A DNA stretch of 64,000 nt from Macrotrachela quadricornifera (lineage: Eukaryota; Rotifera; Eurotatoria; Philodinida; Philodinidae): contig JAJEKB010021989.1 of assembly GCA_022393335.1 (NCBI GenBank), forward strand, positions 1-64,000, written 5' to 3'. Numbering within the stretch: the first letter of the stretch is position 1; every line of letters starts with the position of its first letter. The notes under the pieces are model-generated. The model did not search any database and was not told where the DNA came from. It saw nothing but the letters and a program-made list of their open reading frames with translations. Below, piece after piece: positions 1 through 10,278 of this stretch. The translations under genes were made by a program, and so were the position numbers.

Positions 1-1685
1 ATGAAAAACCCATTTTATTTGACATTGTGTCTCACTGATATGGATTTATTTTCCATAGAACCTGTAGAATTATTTTTCGGAATTGACAGAATTTGTCTGG
101 AACTACAAAATGAGGACAATCAAAAGGGTAAATATGCTGCATTTCAGATTTCCTTAATGTTATTCTTTCCAAAACTGTGACAAAATCATGTGTACTGACA
201 TAGTCAGTCGATTCTTTTAGACAATTTGATCAAGATCAATCTGTCAACAATTATGTTTAATTTTTTATCAAGCTGTTTAAAAAAAATTCATCCCTGAGCG
301 CACTAAGGAATTGCCCCTTAGACCCTGCGGATGCCCGCTTTTTATCCTATAGAAGGGGGCGAGGGATAGTTTCGAAAGCTTTATTCATTTCCATAAATGG
401 AAACTTCTCTGTTCTGCTTAGTTCTATGGGAAGATCGATATATCACTGTTATCCAAACAAACTTTTCTATCAAAGTCGAATAAAATCCTATGTGTTATAT
501 ACCATTCGATAGAGAATTTTATGAGCTACAAAATGGTATATAATATATAAAGAAATAAGAAGGGTAAGTCACCTATATGGGGAAACATAATTATGCAGGA
601 AGTGATTCCAATGTTGTCATCGATCTCATTGATCCACAAATATTTGTCTATAATGGGATTACAGATATGTTACTTCGAAGTTTTCTGTTGCGGAAAACTT
701 GAATCTGTATTCCATTTGCCTCGAAGTCCCATTGGTTGATCAGTAATCAATAAAAATGAAGTTATGATAAAAATGTTTTTTCTTCGGGTAAATGAAGTGT
801 GAGAGTTAAAATCTGATCTGTATTCGACCCCAACTCCTTGCAGATGAGCAACAGTCAATAGAAATCGTGTTGACGAAAAAGTTTTCTCATTATAGTTTTG
901 GTGTCCAGACATTATAGAATGACTCGTCTATCTCATGCATTTTTTATAATACACATAACGCTCCGATAAAATCCGAGGTTTCCGCATTTATTTTAAACTA
1001 TTTTCTAATTAAAGAAAAGTCCTTTTTTTTATTCATAATATATCTTTTATGTTATTTCATTAATTAAATATATTCAAATCACTTTTTTTTTTATTTTATT
1101 TTATCTTTTCGAAATATATTATTCTACTTTTCTTTATTCAATAAACATTTCTTTTATTTTTTTAATATTTAAAACAAAACTATATTTTTCGTTTTTATTC
1201 AACATTACTTTTCAAAGTCTCTTTATTTTTCCTCATCTATGGTTAGACTTCTAAAGGAACAACTTTTTTTCGGATTCTCTCGTAAACTTCCATTTGTCCT
1301 GTTTATCAAAAGAATATAAATTTCTCGTTTCATTAAAAAAGAATTAATCTTCCTTACACAATCAATACAAAAAGTCTTTGTGTAGAAATAAATAAACTAT
1401 CTGATTAACATTTTATTGATAATAAAATACTGGACTACAAGAATATATATCGATTGATAAAAATATTTCTAAAGTGATGTTTTTCAAGATAAAAGGATCT
1501 TGTTACATAGGTCCCAACTTGTAACTTTATGATCAGAAGAGGGGAAATTGATGATAATATTTCAACTCTATTTTATTCAACCGAAGATGTGCTTTTTATA
1601 GGACCACTTCGAATATGATCACGCAACAAAAGAAAAAAAAAAAAAGAAAAGAAAACACATAAAGAAATTGAGAAGAGACAAAGAC
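1..1685. other. Gene-poor, AT-rich stretch
   Basis: No recognisable gene. A 59-codon frame is open from the first base to the TGA at 178-180 (plus strand) and could be the end of an exon that starts outside the window; I do not recognise its peptide. A 42-codon ATG frame at 577-705 (plus) and an 80-codon frame at 670-912 (minus) overlap each other and match nothing I know. Poly-A and poly-T runs dominate 1010-1200. Confidence 0.5.
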
Positions 1686-1827
1686 AAGCAGGAGGGCAGC
1701 GCGTGGTTCCCTCCTGCTTATGAAGAAATTTAACAAAAACAAGCAGGAGGGCAGCGCGTGGTTCCCTCCTGCTTATGAAGAAATTTAACAAAGACAAGAA
1801 GGAGAATAATGGGTACATCTCCTTCTT
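1686..1827. repeat. Three 55-bp-spaced hairpins, one with compensated stem changes
   Basis: Two tandem 55-bp units start at 1686 and 1741. Each is an 11-bp perfect stem (AAGCAGGAGGG with CCCTCCTGCTT), a 12-nt loop (CAGCGCGTGGTT) and a 21-bp AT-rich linker. A third hairpin starts exactly one period later at 1796, with the same 12-nt loop length and a 10-bp perfect stem, AAGAAGGAGA with TCTCCTTCTT. Relative to the first two units, two stem positions are changed on both arms so that pairing is kept (C:G to A:T and G:C to A:T), while the loop sequence is completely different. The GC-rich stems stand out from the surroundings. They could be a structured RNA, a cruciform-forming repeat or part of a mobile element. 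Confidence 0.8.
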
Positions 1828-1847
1828 AATATTAAGTTAATATTAAA

Positions 1848-1915
1848 AGAAAGAAGATGACGTCATGTACCCGCATGACATAGTGCATGCACATGACGTC
1901 ATTTATCTTCTTTCT
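1848..1915. repeat. Long hairpin with two TGACGTCA palindromes
   Basis: Directly after the three-hairpin series lies a fourth. The outer arm AGAAAGAAGAT (1848-1858) pairs with ATCTTCTTTCT (1905-1915). The inner arm GACGTCATGT (1859-1868) pairs with ACATGACGTC (1891-1900). A 4-nt bulge on the right arm separates the two stems. Each arm contains a perfect TGACGTCA (1858-1865 and 1894-1901), the consensus cAMP-response element bound by CREB/ATF factors in animals. The loop contains GCATGC-like palindromic sequence. Whether it acts as an enhancer or only as a cruciform cannot be told from sequence. Confidence 0.65.
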
Positions 1916-2236
1916 AAGCGTGATATGAGAATTTCAATCATTCTCATAGACGAAATATAGAAGAAAAGAAGAGAGAGAAAAAAAAAGATTGACCTAGATA
2001 TGCTAGAGAAGTTATACAAACGAAAGAGAAAGGAAACGAAAAGACATACACTTACATAGAGCACGCGCATAACGCATGTACATATATAAGGAATGTAATT
2101 CTCTAACAGATCTATAATTGAAATGTAAAAAAAAAGAGAATAGCCTCAATTATAATTAAAATGTATTACATAAGTTTTGTTGAAACACTACTAAACATAG
2201 ATATATAGAAAAAAAAATCACTAAAGTATAAAGTTT
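1916..2236. other. 3' flank of the minus-strand NTAN1-like gene
   Basis: AT-rich, purine-biased sequence with no open frame of note. It lies downstream of the gene ending at 2237. I see no strong termination structure. Confidence 0.4.
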
Positions 2237-3037
2237 TTATATCTCATCAAAGAGAGATCTTTGTTCAATTCGTTTTAATATATCATCTAATTTCTTTTTT
2301 AACATATTATCATCGAATGATTTATAAATATGTGATTTGTCATTAACATTAAATAAAACTTGGTTCAGTAATTCTTTGGAATAAGATGATTTAGAAATAC
2401 TTTGAGATAAAAATGCTTTAAGTTGATAAACGACCGGATCGATTATATATGTTGCCATTATTAATGATTCTGATCGATCTGAGTTCATTTCACCTTCTAT
2501 TCCACCATATTGCCAAATTGCAATAGTACTGGGACTCGATGATCGATCATAAACGATTGTGCAATCGAAAATATAATCATTTGGATGATCATCATCATCT
2601 GGTTGTTTGTCTTTACCATTAATTCCTTTGGATGATACATTAAAACCTATCAAATTTAATTTAATTGAATTTACAAATTGATGAAAACTATTAGGTTTTT
2701 CAGCTGTAACATTTGCATAATTTTCACGTATTATATTTATTTTATTTCGTAATTCAATATACTCACTATTGTTCCACCCACCAATCAATAATACATTCTT
2801 TATCACTGAAAATTCATCACTTTGATAAGAAGTTTGAAATATATTAGTTAGAAAATCATGAACATCAGTTATCGAATATGTTTTTCCGATATTGAATTGA
2901 CTTGGATCGATATGGTACAAGAATATTTTGTTTTCAAGCTCGATAAACATACCGATGCAGGATGAAATACCTGTTGAAGATAAAGCAGTTGAATCAATAT
3001 CGAAATGTCCAATTTCTATATTTTTAATCGATGTCAT
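2237..3037 (-). CDS. Probable NTAN1-like N-terminal asparagine amidohydrolase
   Basis: Single-exon frame of 266 residues starting MTSIKNIEIGHFDID. The N-terminal third has SSCIG followed by a hydrophobic strand and an HID triplet, then the strand VLLIGGWNN. This order resembles NTAN1: a catalytic Cys after small or hydroxyl residues, a following His-Asp pair, and a later hydrophobic LVGGF strand in a CheD/papain-like fold. NTAN1 deamidates N-terminal Asn to Asp in the Arg/N-degron pathway in the cytosol and nucleus. Length is slightly below the about 310 residues of vertebrate NTAN1. An acidic insert, DKQPDDDDHPND, sits near residues 143-154. The match rests on motif order and size, so another Cys-amidase of the same fold is possible. 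The ATG is the first in frame and no splice signal is needed. Confidence 0.45.
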   Translation of the reverse strand: MTSIKNIEIGHFDIDSTALSSTGISSCIGMFIELENKIFLYHIDPSQFNIGKTYSITDVHDFLTNIFQTSYQSDEFSVIKNVLLIGGWNNSEYIELRNKINIIRENYANVTAEKPNSFHQFVNSIKLNLIGFNVSSKGINGKDKQPDDDDHPNDYIFDCTIVYDRSSSPSTIAIWQYGGIEGEMNSDRSESLIMATYIIDPVVYQLKAFLSQSISKSSYSKELLNQVLFNVNDKSHIYKSFDDNMLKKKLDDILKRIEQRSLFDEI

Positions 3038-4659
3038 GCTGTTTTAATATCGTTTCAAAAAAGATTATGTTATAGTGTTTATGACTAATTGTTCTCTTTT
3101 CTTTATTTTCTTTACAAATGTATAATATCGTTACTGACTATTCATATCAATGTACATATCAACTGGATCGAAAATTTTAATTTCACTTTCGCACAATAAA
3201 AATAATATCATTCGAAAGAGCACGAAAAACTGAATCTAATGATGTGGTTTTCACGGAGGGTGCTCCCAAGTTCCAAGAAAAAATTTTTAAAAAACATTTT
3301 TCGACAAACTATTGGACAGTGTATGGCCATCCGTCATCTTTTTTTCTTCCTGCACAAAAATGTTCATGTATAGAATCGCTCGTATATGACATGTATTTGT
3401 CATTGAAAAAAAAAGAGATCTCTATCATTATATTACATTTTTAGGATTAATTTAATTACTAAAAACAAATTTAAAACGAACGCATTTTAAGCAAAGAAAT
3501 ACGACAAAAAAAGAGACATGAAAATGTCTGTTCCAACATAGATTATATTTAGTTTTATAAACATGTAAAGAGTTTATTTAGTTTTATTTAAAACACTTTT
3601 TCTTTGACGATCTTCCTTTTAAATTCATCTATGAATCTATCTTATTTTTTTTTTAACTAATTTATTTCAATATCATACAAAAATACCTAGAACAATGCAC
3701 CAAAATAGTCCAAATAAATGATAAGTTTTGATGAGAAAAAACAATCGATAACGTGTTGATGAAAAATTATTGAATTGATACATTTGAAGATGGTTTTCTT
3801 ATATACTAAATAATAATGATGTTCATCTAAAATAGCGATTACAAGACTTCACGCTTTTTTATAAAACGATCGAAATAAAATAACATTCGAAATAAACGAG
3901 ACTTTCGAAATTTTTGACTACGTTCAAAGTTTTGGATAAGTTTAAACTGAATTTCTTTAAATTTAATCTTCAATTTTATTAAAATAAAATATGATATCCT
4001 CAAAATGAATGAACTCATAATATAATTCGTTTGTTTCGCATTGTCAACGGTAATGTTTCTCAAAGAGAAATTGATTGTCAAACTTAAATATACAATCATC
4101 TTTTATTTCGTTTAACAAATAATTTAATAAATCTTAAATATTTTTACTGATTGCCATTCTAAGTTTATAGACATTCTTATTTTCTTCGAACGAAGTTGTA
4201 CTCATTCGTATAAGACGAATCATAATCTCTACAATCGAGAACAAACAATGTCTCATATAAGAATATTCTCTATGTTCTGAAAGTAATACTTTTTCCTTTT
4301 CAAAATAAGGAGAAAACTAACAATGAGATAGACCAGCTGATTAAAATTGAAAACATGTGAAAAATAAGACATCATGAAATTCATTACTAAGAAGAATGTA
4401 AAAATGCTGATCGCGTAATTCAGTAATGAACAGCATTTTTTTTCATTTTAATATGCAATCTCAAACATTTTGGATGGTACACATCTAATTTAATCGTGAG
4501 AATGATGAGCAATAACTTAATCAGCACTAATTTGAATATGACTTTACTTGTTGATTTGTACATTCGATTATTAGTATGATTGTTAATTTTATTATTTTTT
4601 TCTCTAAGTATACAAATTCAAAAATCACGCTTACGATTTATTCAAGATAAAACAAACAA
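3038..4659. other. Intergenic, no supported gene
   Basis: AT-rich spacer between two minus-strand genes. Short frames at 3244-3444 (plus) and 3839-4099 (minus) have low-complexity translations and no recognisable domain. I see nothing else. Confidence 0.4.
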
Positions 4660-6213
4660 TTAATTGTCTTGGTGATTATTCATCTGTAAACTATGTTTGA
4701 CTGTTGTTATCCTAATATGTTCGAACACATTGGCATCGTTATTCATGCTGTCAATGATAGTAATATGACGTCGTTGAATTGTTAAATGTGTTAAAGTAGG
4801 TATCAGAGAGAGAATACGATACCAAATAGGAAAATCAATAGAAGATGTAACACTGCCAAGACAAACTTCAGTTACTGTTGGCAACGTCAATTTTGTGTCC
4901 TGAATTAAATCATCGCTTAAATTACAGAATTCTTTAAAACGAATATGACGTAAAGAAGGACATGTCCATTGTATATGTTTGAATAGAGCGAGATTTAACT
5001 TATCATAAGAATGAAAAGTAATCATGATAATTGATGGAAGTGATAAAATGATATTAGATTGATGATAATTACAGTGATAATCAACAAAATCATTAGACAC
5101 ATGTTCGAGTCGATCGAAAGTGAATGGAATTGTGAATCGAGTATGAAATTGACGATAATGAAATATTGAAATGACTTGTTTTTTCGTCCAATGATCAAAT
5201 GTTCGACGACGATCGATTTCAATATTCGCCACACCACTATAGACACAAAAATCAATCTGTTTTAAATGTGGTAAATAATCAAGTAAATTATGCTCGAGTG
5301 AACGCCTTGTCGACATGAGAAAACGTTGCTGTGTCGTAATGTAGAACGACAAACGTTCAAGCGATAGAGAAAAACGTTTCACAAAAGCACAGAAACACGT
5401 TGTATCCATGAACTGATCGTAAGCAATAAAACGCAATGATCTGACTTTTGTAGGCCATTCTTGAAGTTCTAAGAACGTTAGCCTAAACGTTGAAGGTTGA
5501 TTGTAGACCTTAATGAGGCGAAGTTCAAATTGTTCAAGAGCTGGCACAAACGGCATTAAAACAATGGCAAAACAAATATGACCCAGGACGAGTGATAAAC
5601 GAGTAAGATTTCGATTGATCATGAGAGAGCATGATGATCTAGGATAAAGATCATCTTTGTCCAATATGAAACAATTTGAAGCCGATAAATTCTCTAGACA
5701 ACTATCGGGATGCCATATAAAGGAGGCCAATCCTTCTATTATCTCAAGTTTCTCAGAAGTCAAAGTAATTGAAAGTACTTTGAGTCGAATGAATGCGAGT
5801 ATTCGAGATACATTTTGAGAAGCTGTTGTCAACCGAAGATCGAGTCGGTTAAGTCTTGGAAATATAGAAGAAAGTGGATAATTAAAGTAGTCCTGATTGA
5901 TTCTAAGCGATAAAATTCTATTTTTTTCGAAGGATGATAAATAAGAGAGCCATCTATCAATCCAAACAAAAGATATATCAGTAACTAAGAAATCAATATG
6001 ACGAATATATGCATAAAGAAGAGCATTCAAACGATGATTGTACAGTTGACCAAATGCATTTAATAGATCTGTTGAATGGAGATAAATGAAAATATGATCG
6101 AGTAAGATCTCATTGGGCAACGAAAGTAGAACTGTTGATTCTAAAAAAAACGAAAATCTCAAACTTATAAAAGACTAAACTTTAACAGATGATTACTCAC
6201 TGTGCATTCTCAT
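4660..6213 (-). CDS. F-box-like protein of the bdelloid-expanded type
   Basis: Two exons. Exon 1 is 6213-6201 (MRMH plus one base), followed by a 60-bp intron with donor GTGAGT (6200-6195) and a pyrimidine tract ending TTTTTTTTAG at 6141. Exon 2 is 6140-4660. The product is 497 residues and begins MRMHKSTVLLSLPNEILLDHI. Residues about 8-45 fit an F-box (LLSLPNEILLDHIFIYL), which would bind Skp1 in an SCF ubiquitin ligase. The rest is rich in leucine-spaced segments such as LTRLSLVLGH and LKQIDF, suggesting degenerate leucine-rich repeats for substrate binding. Large families of such F-box proteins are a feature of rotifer genomes. The frame could also start inside the intron, but the spliced start matches the family's short N-terminus better. 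The substrate is unknown. Confidence 0.75.
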
Positions 6214-6527
6214 CTTTGCTATATGGCCTCTTGACTTCGAACATGTTCAATTTTATATAAAATAATCTATTGTTCACTCTCTTTGTTTTCTATTAGTCGT
6301 TCCATTTTATGTCTTGATACTTTAGATAATTGTCATCATAGAGGTCACCTTAAGTATTATCAATCTCATCATTGGAGGAAAAAAGTGACATTAGTTCTTT
6401 TTGGTTTGATCAATGGCATCAATTGTTCGAATGATCATTGTGAAAAATATTATACATCTTACAAGACGTTTCTTTCACCTAATGTTCATTTCAAAAGACA
6501 TTTTTTTAAATATGAGCATATTAAATG
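6214..6527. other. Intergenic, short plus-strand frame only
   Basis: Upstream region of the F-box-like gene, presumably holding its promoter. An 82-codon plus-strand frame starting with a non-ATG codon at 6283 has no recognisable domain and is probably chance. Confidence 0.4.
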
Positions 6528-6760
6528 TTAGGTAAAATAAAATAAGGATGAAAGATAATAAAGTTGATCAGATACTGAACCAGCAGCAATTGAAAAATTT
6601 TTTGTTTGATAATCAACTTTAATTATGCTATAATTTCCTGTATCAGCAATATAGATCGATCGGTTTTCATCAACATATAACAGACATGGAAAACTAAACT
6701 TATTAAGATTGCTGCACGCAACGATATGTCTGACGTTAGACTAAGTTATTTGACTTTATT
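6528..6760 (-). pseudogene. NHL-repeat protein relic
   Basis: On the minus strand an open frame without a start codon reads a typical NHL blade: FSFPCLLYVDENRSIYIADT followed by GNYSIIKV, then AAGSVSDQL. A stop (TAA) lies at 6530-6528. NHL repeats form beta-propellers; rotifers carry many multi-blade NHL proteins in which each blade has the pattern P-x-x-hydrophobic-x-VD followed by IYIADTxNxRI. Only about one blade is present, with no start and no recognisable neighbouring blades, so I read it as a relic. A terminal exon of an unrecognised gene is the alternative. Confidence 0.55.
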
Positions 6761-7817
6761 AGTCATTGAAAGAGATCTTTCTATTGATTATGAAAAGAAA
6801 ATTGACGCTTTTGCAATTCAGCACATGAGTAGTTGAGTAATGTTGAAATAGCTGGCGTTAAGTTACTTTTTTTCTCATATGATCATATTTAATAAAAGCA
6901 TAACTAAAATGCGTTGTTTCTCTCTTGAGAAAATGAAAATTGAGCACCTAATTTGAGTTCTATGAAGAATTAAAATAACACATATTGATCTTTTTTAAAT
7001 ACTATGGAGCACAGCCTGAGTCCTTCTTTTGCTCTATCAGAATTCATAATTGGCATTTTGTTCCTGCATAATATTGAAACAAAGTACTGAAGGATACTTT
7101 ATAAATTACCTCAAAAAAATTTTAAAAACGATGAACAAATTTTCTTCGTTTTTTGACGTTGACAATTTATAATATATAGTTTAAAATAGAACTAAATATG
7201 CAGTTTTTTAGAGTACACTTCGCTCTATCAATTAGCATATTTGACTTTTGTACCTGACTAAAATTTATCAAGAAAATCTCGAAATATTTTTCATTTCCGC
7301 CTGAGATGTAACTAATGTGACCCTCGTCATTTTTGAAGACATAAACATGGAGAGCTAAAATTTTGAATTTTGTGGTTTCTAACCATAAAAAGTATAGGAC
7401 AAAATTTTCAAGAGTATAACGAAGTTTGATCATCTCGTGAACTCTCTCTTAAATTACAAGATGCCATTTATTTGACTTTTATATTTTTGACGTGATATTA
7501 CTTATCTTACAATGAAGTTAGCATAATTGAAAATTTCTTATATGCATGTAACGTCTTTTTTGAAAGAAAATGTTTACAAATATATCTTCAATATACGGGC
7601 ACTGAGCGCCATCTTCTCCATCATAGAGGCTGTATGTGATTTTCGTGTAATGGTAAAGTTGTTCATGTACATCGTATTAACATCTACTAAGTGATGCAGC
7701 CGATCAATAGAATGATTTCTACAACGAATCTATTGATATATTTGTTCATGTCATTTTATAATCAGTTTAATTAAAAGTAAGGTGCGAATAATGCAAAATT
7801 CAAGTAAATTTTTTTTT
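6761..7817. other. Intergenic, no supported gene
   Basis: AT-rich sequence without convincing frames. An 88-codon minus-strand frame at 7167-7433 has no domain I recognise. Confidence 0.4.
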
Positions 7818-9123
7818 CATATCTAATTGGATAGAGTTCGATGAGATGAGTAAGAATATATATGATTTAGTTATTTTCGAAACATAATTGCTAAAAAAAT
7901 TCGGGATTTCATTGATAGTCTTGTATGAATGATTTTTTCGTAAAAATGAGTGTATTTTAATGTTTTCACAAGAAATATTTTTCTCTTTATTCTGTTGAGA
8001 CTGTAAAATTAATATATTCAGATTCCTCATGAAAAACTGCGTCTATGTCACTTATTTCTGATGTTGTTCAATAATATCATATTTGCATAAGAGGATCGCT
8101 AAAAGTAGCAAAAATGGAGAAATTAGGACGTTCGTGGATTTTTTTGCAAAGTTGTCTAATTTTTTCTGTCTAGTTGTATATCCAACTTTTGTATACGATT
8201 GAAACCGCTAGATATTGTGCTCCAAAATTATATGTTTGTTTTTTTGAAAAGTTGACTTCTTTGGAAAAATCTCCTATAAGCTCTGATTTAGAATGTCAAA
8301 AGCATCGAAACTTGAGAAATTCTATCAATAACATAGGGTTCTCTTCAGAAAAAGGCATACCAAAACTGATAGAAATGGTAGGCTCGGAACCGGTGTGAAA
8401 AACTGCATCAATTAGGATATTTTTCTTTCACTTCTGAAGACTTTGAGTTTTTCGCAAATTTTGCCCCTCAAACCTATGACTAAATTTTCATGAAAAAATA
8501 AATATCAAGCAAACACTTTAAAATATATAGTGATTGATGCAGTTTTTCACACTGATTCCAAACCTACCATTTCTATCAGTTTTGATATGCCTTTTTCTGG
8601 AGAGAATCTCGTGTTATTGATAGAATTTCTTAAATTTCGATACTTTTGACATTCCAAATCGGAGCTTCTAGGAGATTTTTCCAAAGTCAATTTTTAAAAA
8701 ATGCAAATATATATTTTGAAGCACAATATCTAATAGTTTCAATCGTATACAAAAGATAGATATCCAACTAGACAGAAAAAATTAGACAGCTTTCAAAAAA
8801 AATCTACGAACGTCCTAATTTTTCGATTATTGCTACTTTTAGCGATCCTCTTATGCAAATATGATATTATTGAACAACATCAGAAATAATTGTTATAGAA
8901 GCAGTTTTTCATGAGGAATCTGAATATATTAATTTTACAGTCTCAACAGAATAAAGAGAAAAATATTTCTTGTGAAAACATTAAAATACACTCATTTTTA
9001 CGAAAAAATCATTCATACAAGACTATCAATGAAATCCCGAATTTTTTTAGCAATTATGTTTCGAAAATAATTAAAACATATATATTCTTACTCATCTCAT
9101 CGAGTTCTATCCAATCATGTATG
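7818..9123. repeat. 1.3-kb inverted repeat (fold-back element)
   Basis: The left arm, about 7818-8412, is the reverse complement of the right arm, about 8533-9123, with a 120-bp spacer at 8413-8532. The match runs from the outer ends (CATATCTAATTGGATAG at left, CTATCCAATCATGTATG at right) to the inner ends (GAAAAACTGCATCAAT at left, ATTGATGCAGTTTTTC at right). A 42-base stretch next to the spacer shows 4 differences, so the arms are old or diverging. Both arms carry the same short frame beginning MRNLNILILQSQQNKEKN in opposite orientation, which I take as a by-product of the repeat. No transposase frame lies inside. It is either a non-autonomous fold-back transposon or a local inverted duplication. 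Confidence 0.85.
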
Positions 9124-10184
9124 AAAAAATGAAAAAAAAATCAGGCAAAGCTCATAAGATCATTTCATCATATGTTCATCTTGATCAAGTAAATTAGCAG
9201 AAAGTGTCGTATATTAATTTCTCTAAAACTAGTCGGCGTCATATTTTATAAAAATATTAATAAAATCTAAGTGATGATTTTGAACATAGATATAATTGTG
9301 ACTAACGATACTTTTATAAAAAAGAAATCTTTATAGAATACATTTAAAAATAATTACTAAAAATAAAGTGTATTTGATGCATCGACCAGTAGATTATTAA
9401 AACGAAAATGAGTTTAATAATGATGAATCACAAAGATAAAATGACTTTGCTATTTAAATTCAATCTTTCGTTCAAATTAATAATTGAAATATATTTTCTA
9501 AAAATTATATTTATAGTATCGTCTAAATATTGGTACATGTGTGAAAGTCAAAATTTCTACTATTTTATTGATAAATCCATCATTATTTATTAAAAAAAAA
9601 CATCTATTGTCTTAATTTCATAGATTGCTTTGGTATTATCAAATATTTTTATTATTTTTTTAAATATCTACAATTATATCGATAGAAAATGGTGATAGTG
9701 AATATTTAAAATGATTAAATGAATTAATTGAAATGTTTTTCTTTTACTAGAATCAAATGATATGCTTTACGACCAGAAAAAAGAACTCGATCATGAAATA
9801 CAAAGATAGGTAATGAAATCAAAAATAGTTAAATAGTTATAGAGAAGATTTATGAATTGATTGGTTACTTGTTCGATCCTACTTGTTATCTATTAAAAAT
9901 TTAAAAAAAAATAATTGAGTCGATGATTATATCTATCTTGATTTCTCGACTATTCACTGAGAGGATCTTTTAATGTATTAGCTCAGTATGAGACTCAATT
10001 GATTTCATATAAAATTTAATTTTTGAAAAAGTCACAAAAGCAATGTTTTTTCATACAAATTAAACTGATAGGATCAATATCTTCAGATATTTTTCACATG
10101 ATTCTGGAGATGAAAAAATACATACTGATGGTATATTACAATAATATTATCGAAAAAGAAAGATTTTAGATTTACTTGTAGATT
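9124..10184. other. Intergenic, no supported gene
   Basis: AT-rich with several homopolymer runs. No coding frame or RNA gene recognised. Confidence 0.4.
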
Positions 10185-10278
10185 AGAGATGTCCATCGCG
10201 GTAGCGGCATAGCAGCGTTTTTTCTGACAATCGTCGTTGTGTGGCAGCGGCAGAACCTCAACCGCGATGAACATCTCT
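10185..10278. mobile_element. 94-bp GC-rich hairpin, MITE-like
   Basis: Terminal 18-bp inverted repeats, AGAGATGTCCATCGCGGT at 10185-10202 and ACCGCGATGAACATCTCT at 10261-10278, differ at one position. The interior (AGCGGCATAGCAGCG and GTGGCAGCGGCAG) is far more GC-rich than the surrounding kilobases. Size and structure fit a miniature inverted-repeat element. No clear target-site duplication was seen. Confidence 0.55.

Noticed and set aside
1573..1818. 81-codon minus-strand frame across the hairpin repeats
   Set aside because: It is the translation of tandem repeats and homopolymer runs; the repeat structure explains it.
7800..8030. MRNLNILILQ frame present on both strands (also 8911-9132) as a possible conserved small protein
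   Set aside because: Both copies are simply the two arms of the same inverted repeat, and downstream residues are not constrained.
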